NCBI RefSeq assembly: GCF_001705435.1
Contig: NZ_MDEN01000061.1
Coordinates: 248,001 to 312,000, forward strand
Direction of reading: 5' to 3'
Source of the DNA: Pseudomonas graminis
GTDB lineage: Bacteria; Pseudomonadota; Gammaproteobacteria; Pseudomonadales; Pseudomonadaceae
Length of the DNA stretch: 64,000 nt
The notes beneath the pieces were generated by a model that had not been told where the DNA came from, searched no databases, and saw nothing but the letters and a program-made list of their open reading frames with translations. Both the position numbers and the translations under genes were made by a program. Shown here piece after piece: positions 21,045 to 30,531 of this stretch; position 1 is the first letter of the stretch; every line of letters begins with the position of its first letter.

Positions 21045-22460
21045 ATGAGCAATCAGATTCCGCTGCACAACGTCACGCCGCCGACTGAAAAGGACGGCGA
21101 CACCGTTGACCTGTATGCCTCGCGGGAGAAGATCTACACCCGCGCGTTCACCGGGGTGTTCCGCACGCTGCGCATGGGTGGCGGCGCGGTGTTGTTCCTG
21201 CTGTATTTCGGCACGGTCTGGCTCAACTGGGGCGCGCATCAGGCGGTGTGGTGGAACCTGCCGGAGCGCAAGTTCTACATCTTCGGCGCGACGTTCTGGC
21301 CGCAGGATTTCATTCTGCTGTCGGGCATCCTGATCGTCAGCGCGTTCGGGCTGTTCTTCATTACCGTGTTCGCCGGGCGCGTCTGGTGCGGTTACACCTG
21401 CCCGCAAAGCGTGTGGACGTGGGTGTTCATGTGGTGCGAAAAGGTCACCGAAGGCGACCGCCATCAGCGCATCAAACTCGACAAGGCGCCCATGGACGCC
21501 AACAAGTTCGCGCGCAAGTTCGCCAAGCACAGCCTCTGGCTGCTGATCGGGTTGGTCACCGGTCTGACTTTCGTCGGCTACTTCTCGCCCATCCGCGAAC
21601 TGCTGGTGGATTTCTTCACCGGCCAGGCCGATGGCTGGTCGTATTTCTGGGTCGGTTTCTTCACCCTCGCCACCTATGTCAACGCCGGCTGGCTGCGGGA
21701 ACAGGTGTGCATTCATATGTGCCCCTACGCGCGCTTTCAGAGCGTGATGTTCGACAAGGACACACTGATCGTTTCTTACGACCCACGGCGCGGCGAGGCA
21801 CGGGGTGCGCGCAAGAAGGAAACGGATTACAAGGCTGAAGGTCTCGGCGACTGCATCGATTGCACGATGTGCGTGCAGGTCTGCCCCACCGGCATCGACA
21901 TCCGCGACGGCTTGCAGATCGAATGCATCGGTTGCGCGGCGTGCATCGATGCCTGCGATTCGATCATGGACAAGATGGACTACCCGCGCGGCTTGATCAG
22001 TTACACCACCGAACACAACCTTTCCGGTCAGGTAACCCATACACTGCGGCCGCGGTTGATCGGCTATGGCCTGGTGTTGCTGGTGATGATCGGCGGGCTC
22101 ACCGCTGCGTTTCTCACCCGCTCGCTGGTCGGTCTGGACGTCAGCAAGGACCGCATGCTGTACCGGGAAAACGCTGACGGCCGGATCGAAAACGTCTACA
22201 GCCTGAAAATCATGAACAAGGACCAGCTCGACCACACCTATGTGCTCGACGCCACAGGATTGCCGGACCTGAAGCTGCAAGGCCGTCGCGAGATCAAGGT
22301 GCCGGCGGGCGAGATCATCAGCCTGCCGGTGGAGCTGTCGGTCGCGCCCCAGCAACTGCCGTCGAGCAGCAACGAGGTCAGTTTCATCCTCAGGGACGTC
22401 GAGCAGAGCGGCACCGAAGTCCACGCCAAGAGCCGTTTCCTCGGCCCGCCCATTCGCTGA
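21045..22460 (+). CDS. ccoG: cbb3 oxidase assembly ferredoxin-like protein CcoG
   Basis: CcoG is a membrane iron-sulfur protein, shown in other bacteria to reduce copper during oxidase assembly. The 471-residue protein has several membrane helices, cysteine motifs WCGYTCPQ and CIHMCPYAR, and two ferredoxin clusters, C270/C273/C276/C280 and C294/C297/C300/C304. A C-terminal Ig-like extension follows the last membrane helix. GGA precedes the ATG. Fifty-six bases separate it from ccoP, so it may share the structural operon's transcript. Confidence 0.95.
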   Translation: MSNQIPLHNVTPPTEKDGDTVDLYASREKIYTRAFTGVFRTLRMGGGAVLFLLYFGTVWLNWGAHQAVWWNLPERKFYIFGATFWPQDFILLSGILIVSAFGLFFITVFAGRVWCGYTCPQSVWTWVFMWCEKVTEGDRHQRIKLDKAPMDANKFARKFAKHSLWLLIGLVTGLTFVGYFSPIRELLVDFFTGQADGWSYFWVGFFTLATYVNAGWLREQVCIHMCPYARFQSVMFDKDTLIVSYDPRRGEARGARKKETDYKAEGLGDCIDCTMCVQVCPTGIDIRDGLQIECIGCAACIDACDSIMDKMDYPRGLISYTTEHNLSGQVTHTLRPRLIGYGLVLLVMIGGLTAAFLTRSLVGLDVSKDRMLYRENADGRIENVYSLKIMNKDQLDHTYVLDATGLPDLKLQGRREIKVPAGEIISLPVELSVAPQQLPSSSNEVSFILRDVEQSGTEVHAKSRFLGPPIR

Positions 22461-22472
22461 GAGAGGTCGGAA

Positions 22473-23006
22473 ATGACCCCAGTCACCGCAGCACGTCCCT
22501 GGCACCGGCATCTATGGCCGTGGATCATCATCGGCATTCTGGCCTGCTCGGTGGCGTTGACCCTGGCCATGGTCACCATCGCCGTCACCCACCCGGACAA
22601 CCTGGTCACCGACAACTATTACGAGACCGGCAAAGGCATCAATCGCTCACTCGATCGCGAGTTGCTGGGTCAGTCCCTCAACCTGCACGCCCGCGTGGCT
22701 CTCGACGAGCTGACCGGCGAAGTGGATGTGCAACTGAGCGGCACCAGCCAGCCGGAAACCCTGGTCCTGAACCTGATCTCCCCAACCCAGCCGGACAAAG
22801 ACCGCAAAGTGGTGCTGGCGCGCACGCCGTCGCAGCCGGGGCGCTACGTCGGGCAGCTGGCCGACAGGGTCGAAGGCCGGCGTTTCGTCGAATTGCTGGG
22901 AGTGGAGAACGCCCAGACCTGGCGCCTGTTCGAAGAAGAACGGATCGTTCCCGGGCAGCCACTGACCCTGGGCGACGAGCCGCTTCAGGGCGCTGGCGGG
23001 CATTGA
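22473..23006 (+). CDS. ccoH: cbb3 oxidase assembly protein CcoH (FixH)
   Basis: This 177-residue single-span protein (helix about 15-38, then VTHPDNLVTDNYYETGKGIN) is required for stable assembly of the cbb3 complex in other bacteria. The conserved NYYE motif after the helix identifies the FixH family. It lies 12 bases after ccoG and one base before the ccoI start codon. Confidence 0.92.
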   Translation: MTPVTAARPWHRHLWPWIIIGILACSVALTLAMVTIAVTHPDNLVTDNYYETGKGINRSLDRELLGQSLNLHARVALDELTGEVDVQLSGTSQPETLVLNLISPTQPDKDRKVVLARTPSQPGRYVGQLADRVEGRRFVELLGVENAQTWRLFEEERIVPGQPLTLGDEPLQGAGGH

Positions 23007-23007
23007 C

Positions 23008-25491
23008 GTGAAAGCGACTGAGGGAATTACCCTGCGGCCTTGCTACCACTGCACGCTACCGGTCCCGCCGGGCGGGCGCTTCGTCGCTTCGGTGCTGGGT
23101 GAGGCGCGGGAATTCTGCTGCCCCGGCTGTCAGGCCGTGGCCCACGCCATCGTTGCCGGCGACCTGGAAAGCTACTACCTGCATCGCAGCGAAGCGTCGG
23201 TCAATCCGCAGGTGTTGCCCTCGCCGTCAGCCGATGAACAGGCCCTCTTTGATCGTCCCGACGTGCAAGCGCCCTTTGTCCGCCATGACACCCCCTCTGG
23301 CGATGTCGCCGGCGATGTGGCTGAAACGACGCTGATGATCGAAGGCATCACCTGCGCGGCGTGCGGCTGGCTGATCGAGCGGCATCTGCGCATGTTGCCC
23401 GCCGTGGTCGAAGCGCGGCTCAACCTGTCCAATCACCGCTTGCACCTGCGCTGGCATGACCAGCCATTACCCTTGAGCGAGGTCCTGTCCGAGCTGCGCG
23501 GCATCGGTTACGCCGCTCACCCTTATCAGGCGGATGCAGCCACCGAGCGCCTGGCCCTGGAAAACCGTCGCAGCCTGCGTCAACTGGGCGTCGCCGGGCT
23601 GCTGTGGTTTCAGGCGATGATGGCGACCATGGCGACCTGGCCCGAATTCAACATCGACCTCAGCCCGGAAATGCACACAATCCTGCGTTGGGTGGCGATG
23701 TTTCTGACGACGCCCATCGTGTTCTACAGCTGCGCGCCGTTCTTCAAAGGGGCGCTGCGCGACCTGCACGCCCGCCATCTGACCATGGACGTTTCGGTGT
23801 CGCTGGCGATTGGCGCGGCGTACGTTGCGGGCCTCTGGACGGCGGTCACCGGGGTCGGCGAATTGTATTTCGACGCGGTCGGCATGTTCGCGCTGTTCCT
23901 GCTTAGCGGCCGCTACCTCGAACGCCGCGCCCGGGAACGCACCCGCTTAGCGACCGAGCAACTGGTCAATCTGCTGCCGGCCTCCTGCCTGCGACTGGAT
24001 GCGGACGGTCAGACCGAGCGTGTCCTGACTGATCAGTTGCGTGTGCACGATCACGTGCTGGTGCACCCCGGCGCAATGTTGCCGGCGGACGGCCGAATCA
24101 TCGCGGGTCGCTCGAGCATCGACGAATCGCTGCTCACCGGGGAGTACCTGCCTCAGCCGCGCCAGGTGGGAGACGCCGTTACCGCCGGCACCGCCAATAG
24201 TGAAAGCGTGCTCACTGTGGAAGTGCTCGCGTTGGGCGCTGACACCCGGCTCTCCGCCGTCGTCCGACTGCTGGACCGCGCACAATCGGAGAAGCCGCCC
24301 CTGGCGCAGATGGCGGACCGCGCGGCGCAGTGGTTTTTGCTGATTTCGCTGGTGCTGGCGGCGTGTGTCGGTGTGGTCTGGTGGCAGCTCGATGCCGGCC
24401 GCGCATTCTGGATCGTGCTGGCGATGCTGGTCGCCACTTGCCCGTGCGCCTTGTCGCTGGCGACCCCGACCGCGCTGACCGCCGCCACCGGCACGCTGCA
24501 CAGGCTCGGGCTGCTGCTGACCCGAGGCCATGTGCTGGAGGGGCTGAACCGGATCGATACGGTGATCTTCGACAAGACCGGCACGCTGACCGAAGGGCGC
24601 CTGACGTTGAGGGCGGTTCGCAGCCTTGGCGCCCTGAGCAGTGACGACTGTTTGAGCCTGGCAGCGGCGCTGGAAAGTCGGTCTGAACACCCGATTGCCC
24701 GGGCGTTCGGCAAAACGCCGCTGACCGCTGAACGGGTGGTCGCGACGCCGGGCCTGGGCCTGGAAGGCGAGGTCAACGGGCGCCTCTTGCGCATCGGTCA
24801 GCCCGGGTTTGTCTGCGCCTTGAGTGGCGTCGCCGTGCCCTCCATGCCGGAGGAGCCCGGTCAGTGGTTGCTGCTGGGGGATGACACCCAAGCCCTCGCC
24901 TGGCTGGTGCTGGATGATCGGCTGCGGGACGACGCCGCAGGGTTGGTCACCGCGTGCAAACAGCGCGGCTGGCAGACGTTGTTGTTGTCCGGCGACAGTT
25001 CGCCCATGGTGTCCATTGTCGCGACTCAGTTGCAGATCGATGACGCCCGGGGCAGCCTGCGGCCGGATGACAAACTCGCCATTCTGCAAGGGCTGCGCGC
25101 CGAGGGCCGGACCCTTCTGGTGATCGGCGACGGGGTCAATGATGTGCCGATGCTGGCGGCGGCCGACATCAGCATCGCCATGGGCTCGGCCACCGATCTG
25201 GCCAAGACCAGCGCCGATGCGGTGCTGCTGTCGAATCGTCTGCACGTGTTGGTCGATGCGTTTGGCCTCGCTCGGCGCACGCGGCGGATCATTCTGGAAA
25301 ACCTGGCGTGGGCCGGGTTGTACAACGGGCTGGTGCTGCCCTTCGCGGCGCTGGGCTGGGTGACGCCGTTGTGGGCGGCGGCGGGAATGTCGGTGAGTTC
25401 GCTGGTGGTGGTGTTGAATGCGTTACGTCTGACGCGGATGAAGCCGATTTCTGCAGAATCCATGGCTGCCCGTCAGACGGTGACCCCATGA
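23008..25491 (+). CDS. ccoI: Copper-transporting P1B-type ATPase CcoI (FixI)
   Basis: CcoI exports copper across the inner membrane for the CuB site of the oxidase. The 827-residue product has N-terminal cysteines (CYHC, CCPGC), a metal-binding domain with CAAC at 116-119, the intramembrane CPC at 478-480, the phosphorylation motif DKTGT with D522, SEHPIA, and GDGVNDVPML. The start is GTG at 23008, just after the ccoH stop. The YHC/CCPGC N-terminus is typical of the FixI branch, distinct from CopA. Confidence 0.95.
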   Translation: MKATEGITLRPCYHCTLPVPPGGRFVASVLGEAREFCCPGCQAVAHAIVAGDLESYYLHRSEASVNPQVLPSPSADEQALFDRPDVQAPFVRHDTPSGDVAGDVAETTLMIEGITCAACGWLIERHLRMLPAVVEARLNLSNHRLHLRWHDQPLPLSEVLSELRGIGYAAHPYQADAATERLALENRRSLRQLGVAGLLWFQAMMATMATWPEFNIDLSPEMHTILRWVAMFLTTPIVFYSCAPFFKGALRDLHARHLTMDVSVSLAIGAAYVAGLWTAVTGVGELYFDAVGMFALFLLSGRYLERRARERTRLATEQLVNLLPASCLRLDADGQTERVLTDQLRVHDHVLVHPGAMLPADGRIIAGRSSIDESLLTGEYLPQPRQVGDAVTAGTANSESVLTVEVLALGADTRLSAVVRLLDRAQSEKPPLAQMADRAAQWFLLISLVLAACVGVVWWQLDAGRAFWIVLAMLVATCPCALSLATPTALTAATGTLHRLGLLLTRGHVLEGLNRIDTVIFDKTGTLTEGRLTLRAVRSLGALSSDDCLSLAAALESRSEHPIARAFGKTPLTAERVVATPGLGLEGEVNGRLLRIGQPGFVCALSGVAVPSMPEEPGQWLLLGDDTQALAWLVLDDRLRDDAAGLVTACKQRGWQTLLLSGDSSPMVSIVATQLQIDDARGSLRPDDKLAILQGLRAEGRTLLVIGDGVNDVPMLAAADISIAMGSATDLAKTSADAVLLSNRLHVLVDAFGLARRTRRIILENLAWAGLYNGLVLPFAALGWVTPLWAAAGMSVSSLVVVLNALRLTRMKPISAESMAARQTVTP

Positions 25492-25516
25492 ACCCACGCC
25501 CCGATTCGGAGGCCCG

Positions 25517-25732
25517 ATGCCTGCGCTCTACATCATGATTCCGGTGGCGCTGCTGATTGTGGCGGTGGCCATTTATATTTTTTTCTGGGCGGTGGACAGC
25601 GGTCAGTACGACGACCTCGACGGCCCGGCCCACAGCATTCTGTTCGACGATCAGGATCCAGGGCACAAGGCTGGGGTGGATGAAGCGTCGGGGAAAGAGA
25701 CATCGGCCGTCAAGAAGGATTCAGCCACATGA
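25517..25732 (+). CDS. ccoS: cbb3 oxidase maturation protein CcoS
   Basis: This 71-residue protein has one N-terminal membrane helix (about 5-25) followed by AVDSGQYDDLDGPAHSILFD, the CcoS hallmark. The family is needed for cofactor insertion into the oxidase. GGAGG lies upstream of the ATG. It closes the ccoGHIS assembly operon. Confidence 0.93.
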   Translation: MPALYIMIPVALLIVAVAIYIFFWAVDSGQYDDLDGPAHSILFDDQDPGHKAGVDEASGKETSAVKKDSAT

Positions 25733-25814
25733 ACCCGGTCCCTGTGGCAGTGAGCTTACTCACGAAGGCCGACAATCGACCGCTGCATATCCGTCGGATG
25801 TACCGGCCTCTTCG

Positions 25815-25950
25815 CGAGCAAGCTCGCTCCCACAGTCCATGCGTTGGCAGATATATCTGCGATGCCGTCAGGCTTGATGCATTTTCATGTGGGACGACCG
25901 GGGTAACGCTCCACCTTGCTCCCGAAGGCGTATCAACCGTCAACGCGAGA
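25815..25950. repeat. REP pair of the GCGAGCAAGCTCGC class after ccoS
   Basis: CTTCGCGAGCAAGCTCGCTCCCACAG is followed about 90 bases on by a diverged, inverted partner (GGTAACGCTCCACCTTGCTCCCGAAGG). The same element, in opposite orientation, occurs at 58012-58105. The remainder of the 234-base gap between ccoS and the next gene holds nothing else I recognise. Confidence 0.7.
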
Positions 25951-25966
25951 TTCTCGGGTCGAAACC

Positions 25967-26713
25967 ATGCATGACCTCTTCCCCCAACTCCTCTCCGCCC
26001 TCGTGCTGGGCCTGCTCGGCGGCGGTCATTGCCTGGGCATGTGCGGCGGTCTGATGGGCGCGCTCACCTTTGCCATCCCCCCGGAGCAACGCGGAAGACG
26101 CCTGCGCCTGCTGGTGGCCTACAACGTCGGACGTGTTTTCAGCTATGCCTGCGCGGGATTGCTCACAGGCATGCTCGGCTGGGCCGTCGCCAACAGCCCG
26201 GGGGCGATTCTGTTGCGGGTGATCGCGGGGCTGCTGATGATCACGATGGGCCTGTACCTGGCCGGATGGTGGAGCGGCCTGACCCGCATCGAAGGCCTGG
26301 GCCGCTGGATTTGGCGTTACCTGCAACCGCTGGCCCGCCGCCTGATGCCGGTGTCGACGACACCCCGGGCTTTACTGATGGGCGCGGTGTGGGGCTGGCT
26401 GCCATGCGGGCTGGTTTACAGCACGTTGCTGTGGTCGGCCAGCCAGGGCAATGCGCTGCACAGCGCATTGTTGATGCTCGCGTTCGGCGTCGGCACCTGG
26501 CCGGTGCTGCTCGCCACGGGCCTGGCCGCCGAGCGCATCACCGCCCTGCTCCGTCGGCGCAGCGTGCGCGTGGCTGGCGGAGTGCTGGTGATTCTGTTCG
26601 GCCTGTGGACACTCCCCGGCCCCCATCAACAGTGGCTCATGGGTCACACGCATCACACGATGAATCACGACATGCATCCCGCCATGGATCATGCAGGCAT
26701 GGGCCACGAGTAA
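25967..26713 (+). CDS. TauE/SafE-like membrane protein linked to cbb3 oxidase
   Basis: The 248-residue integral membrane protein has about six helices, a GGHCLGMCGGLMGAL signature near the N-terminus and a histidine-rich tail (GHTHHTMNHDMHPAMDH) that could bind metal. GMCGG-type proteins of the sulfite exporter TauE/SafE superfamily commonly sit beside cco genes and a role in copper or cytochrome biogenesis has been suggested for relatives. The start at 25967 gives MHDLFPQLLS; codons further upstream lie within repeat DNA. Substrate not established. Confidence 0.82.
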   Translation: MHDLFPQLLSALVLGLLGGGHCLGMCGGLMGALTFAIPPEQRGRRLRLLVAYNVGRVFSYACAGLLTGMLGWAVANSPGAILLRVIAGLLMITMGLYLAGWWSGLTRIEGLGRWIWRYLQPLARRLMPVSTTPRALLMGAVWGWLPCGLVYSTLLWSASQGNALHSALLMLAFGVGTWPVLLATGLAAERITALLRRRSVRVAGGVLVILFGLWTLPGPHQQWLMGHTHHTMNHDMHPAMDHAGMGHE

Positions 26714-26728
26714 CCCAGCCCCCATCCG

Positions 26729-26742
26729 TTGACCCAGATCAA
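26729..26742 (+). promoter_or_regulatory. Anr/FNR box before hemN
   Basis: TTGACCCAGATCAA differs by one base from the consensus TTGAT-N4-ATCAA. It lies 60 bases before the hemN ATG, a fitting distance for an activated promoter, and the anr gene is the next gene but one. Confidence 0.8.
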
Positions 26743-26802
26743 TGCCCTCACCGGCGGCTTCCCTACACTTCCCGCACCGCCATCCTTATCGGGAACGCCC
26801 CC

Positions 26803-28185
26803 ATGCTCGACGACCTTCGTTGGGATTCTGAACTCATCCGTCGCTACGATCTGGCAGGGCCGCGTTACACGTCCTACCCCACCGCCGTGCAATTTCATAC
26901 GCAGGTTGGCGCCTTCGAGCTGCTCCATGGGCTGCGAGACAGCCGCAAGGCGTCGCGGCCGTTGTCGCTGTACGTGCACATCCCGTTCTGCGCCAACATT
27001 TGCTACTACTGTGCCTGCAACAAAGTCATCACCAAGGACCGCGGTCGCTCCCAGGCCTATCTGCAGCGGCTCGAACGCGAGATCAGCCTGATCGCCGCCC
27101 ACGTCGATGACCGTCAGGTGGTGGAGCAATTGCACTTCGGCGGCGGCACGCCGACCTTTCTTAGTCACCTTGAACTGCGCCAGCTGATGGCCCATTTGCG
27201 CCAGCACTTCACCCTGCTGGATGACCACTCCGGTGACTACGGCATCGAAATCGATCCGCGCGAGGCGGACTGGTCGACCATGGGCCTGTTGCGCGAGCTG
27301 GGCTTCAACCGCGTCAGCCTCGGCGTCCAGGACCTTGATCCGCTGGTGCAGCGGGCAATCAACCGCCTGCAAAGCCTGGAAGAAACCCGCGCCATCGTCG
27401 AAGCCGCGCGCACCCTGCAGTTTCGCTCGGTGAACATCGACCTCATCTATGGCCTGCCGCTGCAGACACCAGAGGGTTTTGCCCACACCGTCGAGCAAGT
27501 CATCGCCCTGCAGCCCGACCGGCTGTCGGTGTTCAACTACGCCCACCTGCCCGAGCGCTTCATGCCCCAACGGCGCATCGACACCGCTCAGTTGCCCAGC
27601 CCGGAACAGAAGCTGGAGATGCTCCAGCGCACCATCGAGCAGCTGACGCGTGCAGGCTATCGCTACATCGGCATGGACCACTTTGCGCTGCCCGATGACG
27701 ACCTCGCCATCGCTCAGGAAGAAGGCACGTTGCAGCGCAATTTTCAGGGCTACACCACCCATGGCCACTGCGACCTGATCGGCCTCGGTGTCTCGGCGAT
27801 CAGCCAGATCGGCGAGCTGTATGCACAGAACACCGTAGACCTCACCGAGTACCAGACCCTGCTGGCCAGCGACCAACTGGCCACCAAACGCGGTCTGCTC
27901 TGCAACGAAGACGATCAGCTGCGGCGCACCATCATCAGCCAGCTGATCTGTCATTTCCGCCTGGATTTCGCCGCCGTCGAAAACGCATTTGCCATTCACT
28001 TTCGGGAATATTTCCGCGAGCAGTGGCCGCAATTGCTGACCATGGCCACGGACGGGCTGATTCATATCGACCCGACAGGCATCACCGTCACCCCGGCAGG
28101 ACGCCTGCTGGTGCGCTCGATCTGCATGGTGTTCGATGCGTATTTGGGCACGCAGAACCGTCAGCGCTATTCCCAGGTGATATAG
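26803..28185 (+). CDS. hemN: Oxygen-independent coproporphyrinogen III oxidase
   Basis: HemN is a radical-SAM enzyme that decarboxylates coproporphyrinogen III to protoporphyrinogen IX without oxygen, in haem synthesis. The 460-residue product has the cluster motif C63-C67-C70 (HIPFCANICYYC) followed by C72, and the HFGGGTPTFL motif. Length and N-terminus (LDDLRWDSELIRRYDLAGPR) fit true HemN rather than the HemW paralogue. The ATG at 26803 lies 60 bases after an Anr box, so induction at low oxygen is expected. The stop codon lies in a 15-base tandem repeat. Confidence 0.96.
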   Translation: MLDDLRWDSELIRRYDLAGPRYTSYPTAVQFHTQVGAFELLHGLRDSRKASRPLSLYVHIPFCANICYYCACNKVITKDRGRSQAYLQRLEREISLIAAHVDDRQVVEQLHFGGGTPTFLSHLELRQLMAHLRQHFTLLDDHSGDYGIEIDPREADWSTMGLLRELGFNRVSLGVQDLDPLVQRAINRLQSLEETRAIVEAARTLQFRSVNIDLIYGLPLQTPEGFAHTVEQVIALQPDRLSVFNYAHLPERFMPQRRIDTAQLPSPEQKLEMLQRTIEQLTRAGYRYIGMDHFALPDDDLAIAQEEGTLQRNFQGYTTHGHCDLIGLGVSAISQIGELYAQNTVDLTEYQTLLASDQLATKRGLLCNEDDQLRRTIISQLICHFRLDFAAVENAFAIHFREYFREQWPQLLTMATDGLIHIDPTGITVTPAGRLLVRSICMVFDAYLGTQNRQRYSQVI

Positions 28186-28216
28186 GCCCGCGTGATATAG
28201 GCCCAGGTGATATAGG
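28177..28216. repeat. 15-base tandem repeat spanning the hemN stop codon
   Basis: GTGATATAGG recurs at 28177, 28192 and 28207, each pair joined by CCCGC or CCCAG, giving a 15-base period. The first unit encodes the last codons and stop of hemN; the next two repeat the same stop in the same frame. Confidence 0.85.
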
Positions 28217-28333
28217 AATGTTCCGCCTGGCGCGGAGGAATGATTTCGGGCCAAGGAAGGCGCGTGGTAGTCGCAGGGCTGACCCTGAGTTACCCTTACG
28301 ACTTATGTGTGTTTCTTCACAAGGAATTACCCG

Positions 28334-29068
28334 ATGTCTGAGCCAGTCAAACTGCGTGCTCACACCCAGGCTCATTGCAAGGATTGCAGCCTGGCCCCGT
28401 TGTGCCTTCCGCTTTCATTGAACATGGAAGACATGGACGCACTGGACGAAATCGTCAAACGCGGCCGCCCCTTGAAGAAAGGCGATGTTCTGTTTCGTCA
28501 GGGCGACACCTTCGCTTCCGTCTACGCCGTCCGTTCCGGCGCGTTGAAAACCTTCAGCCTCAGCGACAGCGGCGAAGAACAACTCACCGGTTTTCACCTG
28601 CCCAGCGAACTGGTCGGGCTGTCGGGCATGGACGCCGAGGCGTATCCCGTCACGGCCCAGGCCCTGGAGACCACATCGGTGTGCGAAATCCCCTTCGAAC
28701 GGCTGGACGAATTGTCGGTGCAACTGCCGCAATTGCGTCGCCAGTTGATGCGGGTGATGAGCCGGGAAATCCGCGATGACCAACAAATGATGCTGCTGCT
28801 CTCGAAGAAAACCGCCGACGAGCGCATCGCCACGTTTCTGGTCAACCTCTCCGCCCGCTTCCGCGCCCGGGGTTTCTCCGCCAACCAGTTTCGCCTGAGC
28901 ATGTCGCGCAACGAGATCGGCAACTACCTGGGCCTGGCGGTGGAAACCGTGTCCCGGGTGTTCACCCGCTTTCAGCAAAACGAGTTGATCGCCGCCGAGG
29001 GCAAGGAAATCCACATCCTTGACCCGATTCAGCTCTGCGCGCTGGCCGGGGGATCGCTGGAAAGCTGA
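28334..29068 (+). CDS. anr: Oxygen-sensing transcriptional regulator Anr (FNR family)
   Basis: Anr is a cytoplasmic regulator that activates anaerobic and microaerobic genes when its [4Fe-4S] cluster is intact. The 244-residue protein has the cluster cysteines C15, C18, C24 and C117, a cyclic-nucleotide-type beta roll (about 35-120), a long dimerisation helix and a helix-turn-helix at about 191-213 ([20 protein letters not shown]). The ATG at 28334 has AAGGA upstream; codons from 28307 are probably untranslated. It lies downstream of its probable target hemN. Confidence 0.95.
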   Translation: MSEPVKLRAHTQAHCKDCSLAPLCLPLSLNMEDMDALDEIVKRGRPLKKGDVLFRQGDTFASVYAVRSGALKTFSLSDSGEEQLTGFHLPSELVGLSGMDAEAYPVTAQALETTSVCEIPFERLDELSVQLPQLRRQLMRVMSREIRDDQQMMLLLSKKTADERIATFLVNLSARFRARGFSANQFRLSMSRNEIGNYLGLAVETVSRVFTRFQQNELIAAEGKEIHILDPIQLCALAGGSLES

Positions 29069-29131
29069 TGCATGATGGTCCGGGCGGGCTTAGACTGGCG
29101 TCTTTTGAGTCATGTCCTGCCCGAGATCCTT

Positions 29132-29680
29132 ATGATTTTCGACGAAGTCAGCATCAAATCCCTCATCCGCCCTGTGGTGGACTTCCCCAAACCCGGCGTG
29201 ATTTTCCGTGACATCACCCCGCTGTTCCAGTCACCCAAGGCCCTGCGCCTGGTCATCGACAGCTTCATCCAGCGTTACATCGACGCCGAGTTCACCCACG
29301 TCGGCGCCATGGACGCGCGCGGGTTTCTCATCGGTTCGATCGTCGCCTACGAACTGAACAAACCGCTGGTGCTGTTTCGCAAGCAAGGGAAGTTGCCGGC
29401 CGATGTGCTGGCCGAGGCCTATCAGACCGAATACGGCGAAGCGCTGCTGGAAGTCCACGCCGACAGCTTGTGCGACGGGGATTCAGTGGTGATGTTCGAT
29501 GACCTGATCGCCACCGGCGGTACCCTTGTCGCCGCGGCCAACCTGATCCGCCGCATGGGCGCCAAGGTTCACGAAGCCGCTGCGATTATTGATTTGCCGG
29601 AGCTGGGCGGTTCACAACGCCTGCGCGACATGGAAATCCCGACGTTCTGCCTGACCCAGTTTGCGTTGACGGAGAAGTAA
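29132..29680 (+). CDS. apt: Adenine phosphoribosyltransferase
   Basis: Apt salvages adenine with PRPP to give AMP. The 182-residue product carries the PRPP-binding motif [14 protein letters not shown] and the N-terminal [14 protein letters not shown] typical of Apt. The ATG at 29132 gives the usual [14 protein letters not shown] start; earlier in-frame codons from 29072 lack family similarity. Only 63 bases separate it from anr. A REP pair follows. Confidence 0.95.
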   Translation: MIFDEVSIKSLIRPVVDFPKPGVIFRDITPLFQSPKALRLVIDSFIQRYIDAEFTHVGAMDARGFLIGSIVAYELNKPLVLFRKQGKLPADVLAEAYQTEYGEALLEVHADSLCDGDSVVMFDDLIATGGTLVAAANLIRRMGAKVHEAAAIIDLPELGGSQRLRDMEIPTFCLTQFALTEK

Positions 29681-29716
29681 GGCCACGATCAAAGTCGATC
29701 GGTTCGCCGGATGTCT

Positions 29717-29810
29717 GTAGGACCGGCTTTAGCCGGGAACAGGCCAGTGAGGGCACCCTGGATTCGGGGTGTGACACCTGCCGCCTTCCCGGCTAAAGCC
29801 GGTCCTGCAC
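29717..29810. repeat. Inverted REP pair between apt and recR
   Basis: GGACCGGCTTTAGCCGGGAA and its reverse complement TTCCCGGCTAAAGCCGGTCC flank about 50 bases. The pair sits between convergent genes and could act as a transcription or RNA-decay barrier. Confidence 0.85.
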
Positions 29811-29859
29811 CCGAGTTCACTCCGACAGGTACTCAGCGCATTGAAGACGGAGAGACTCG

Positions 29860-30462
29860 TTACAACTGAATCGGCTTGCGCCCTGCAAACGAGTGCGCCA
29901 GCGTGCCGCCGTCGACCAGTTCCAGCTCGCCACCGAGCGGCACGCCGTGGGCAATGCGCGAGGTGACCAGGCCTTTGTTGGTCAGCAGTTGGGCGATGTA
30001 GTGCGCCGTCGCTTCGCCTTCGACCGTCGGGTTGGTGGCGAGGATAACTTCGGTGAACGAGCCCTGCTCTTCGATCCGTGCCACCAGCTGCGGAATGCCA
30101 ATGGCTTCAGGCCCCAGACCGTCCAGCGGCGACAGATGCCCCTTGAGCACGAAGTAGCGCCCGCGGTAACCGGTCTGTTCCACCGCATAAACGTCCATCG
30201 GGCCCTCCACCACGCAGAGCAGCGTGTCGTCGCGCCGGACGTCCGAGCATTGCGGGCAGAGTTCTTCTTCGGTGAGGGTGCGGCATTGTTTGCAGTGACC
30301 AACGCCTTCCATCGCCTGACTCAACGCCTGGGACAGACGCGAGCCACCACTGCGATCACGCTCCAGCAGCTGCAACGCCATGCGCTGGGCGGTTTTCTGA
30401 CCGACGCCGGGCAGGATGCGCAGGGAGTCGATCAACTGGCGAATCAGGGGGCTGAAGCTCAT
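29860..30462 (-). CDS. recR: Recombination mediator protein RecR
   Basis: RecR acts with RecFO to load RecA on gapped DNA. The 200-residue protein shows an N-terminal helix-hairpin-helix ([16 protein letters not shown]), a four-cysteine zinc motif ([18 protein letters not shown]) and a Toprim domain starting [16 protein letters not shown]. The ATG at 30462 gives the familiar [15 protein letters not shown] start; GTG at 30486 is an in-frame alternative. It follows curA, ybaB and dnaX in the same direction, and I recall ybaB-recR being near dnaX in many bacteria. Confidence 0.96.
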   Translation of the reverse strand: MSFSPLIRQLIDSLRILPGVGQKTAQRMALQLLERDRSGGSRLSQALSQAMEGVGHCKQCRTLTEEELCPQCSDVRRDDTLLCVVEGPMDVYAVEQTGYRGRYFVLKGHLSPLDGLGPEAIGIPQLVARIEEQGSFTEVILATNPTVEGEATAHYIAQLLTNKGLVTSRIAHGVPLGGELELVDGGTLAHSFAGRKPIQL

Positions 30463-30531
30463 TGGAGAAACGTCCGACAAAAACACGAGACGCGGTTTAT
30501 ACCCGCGCCTCCGATTACCGTCAAATCAGGG

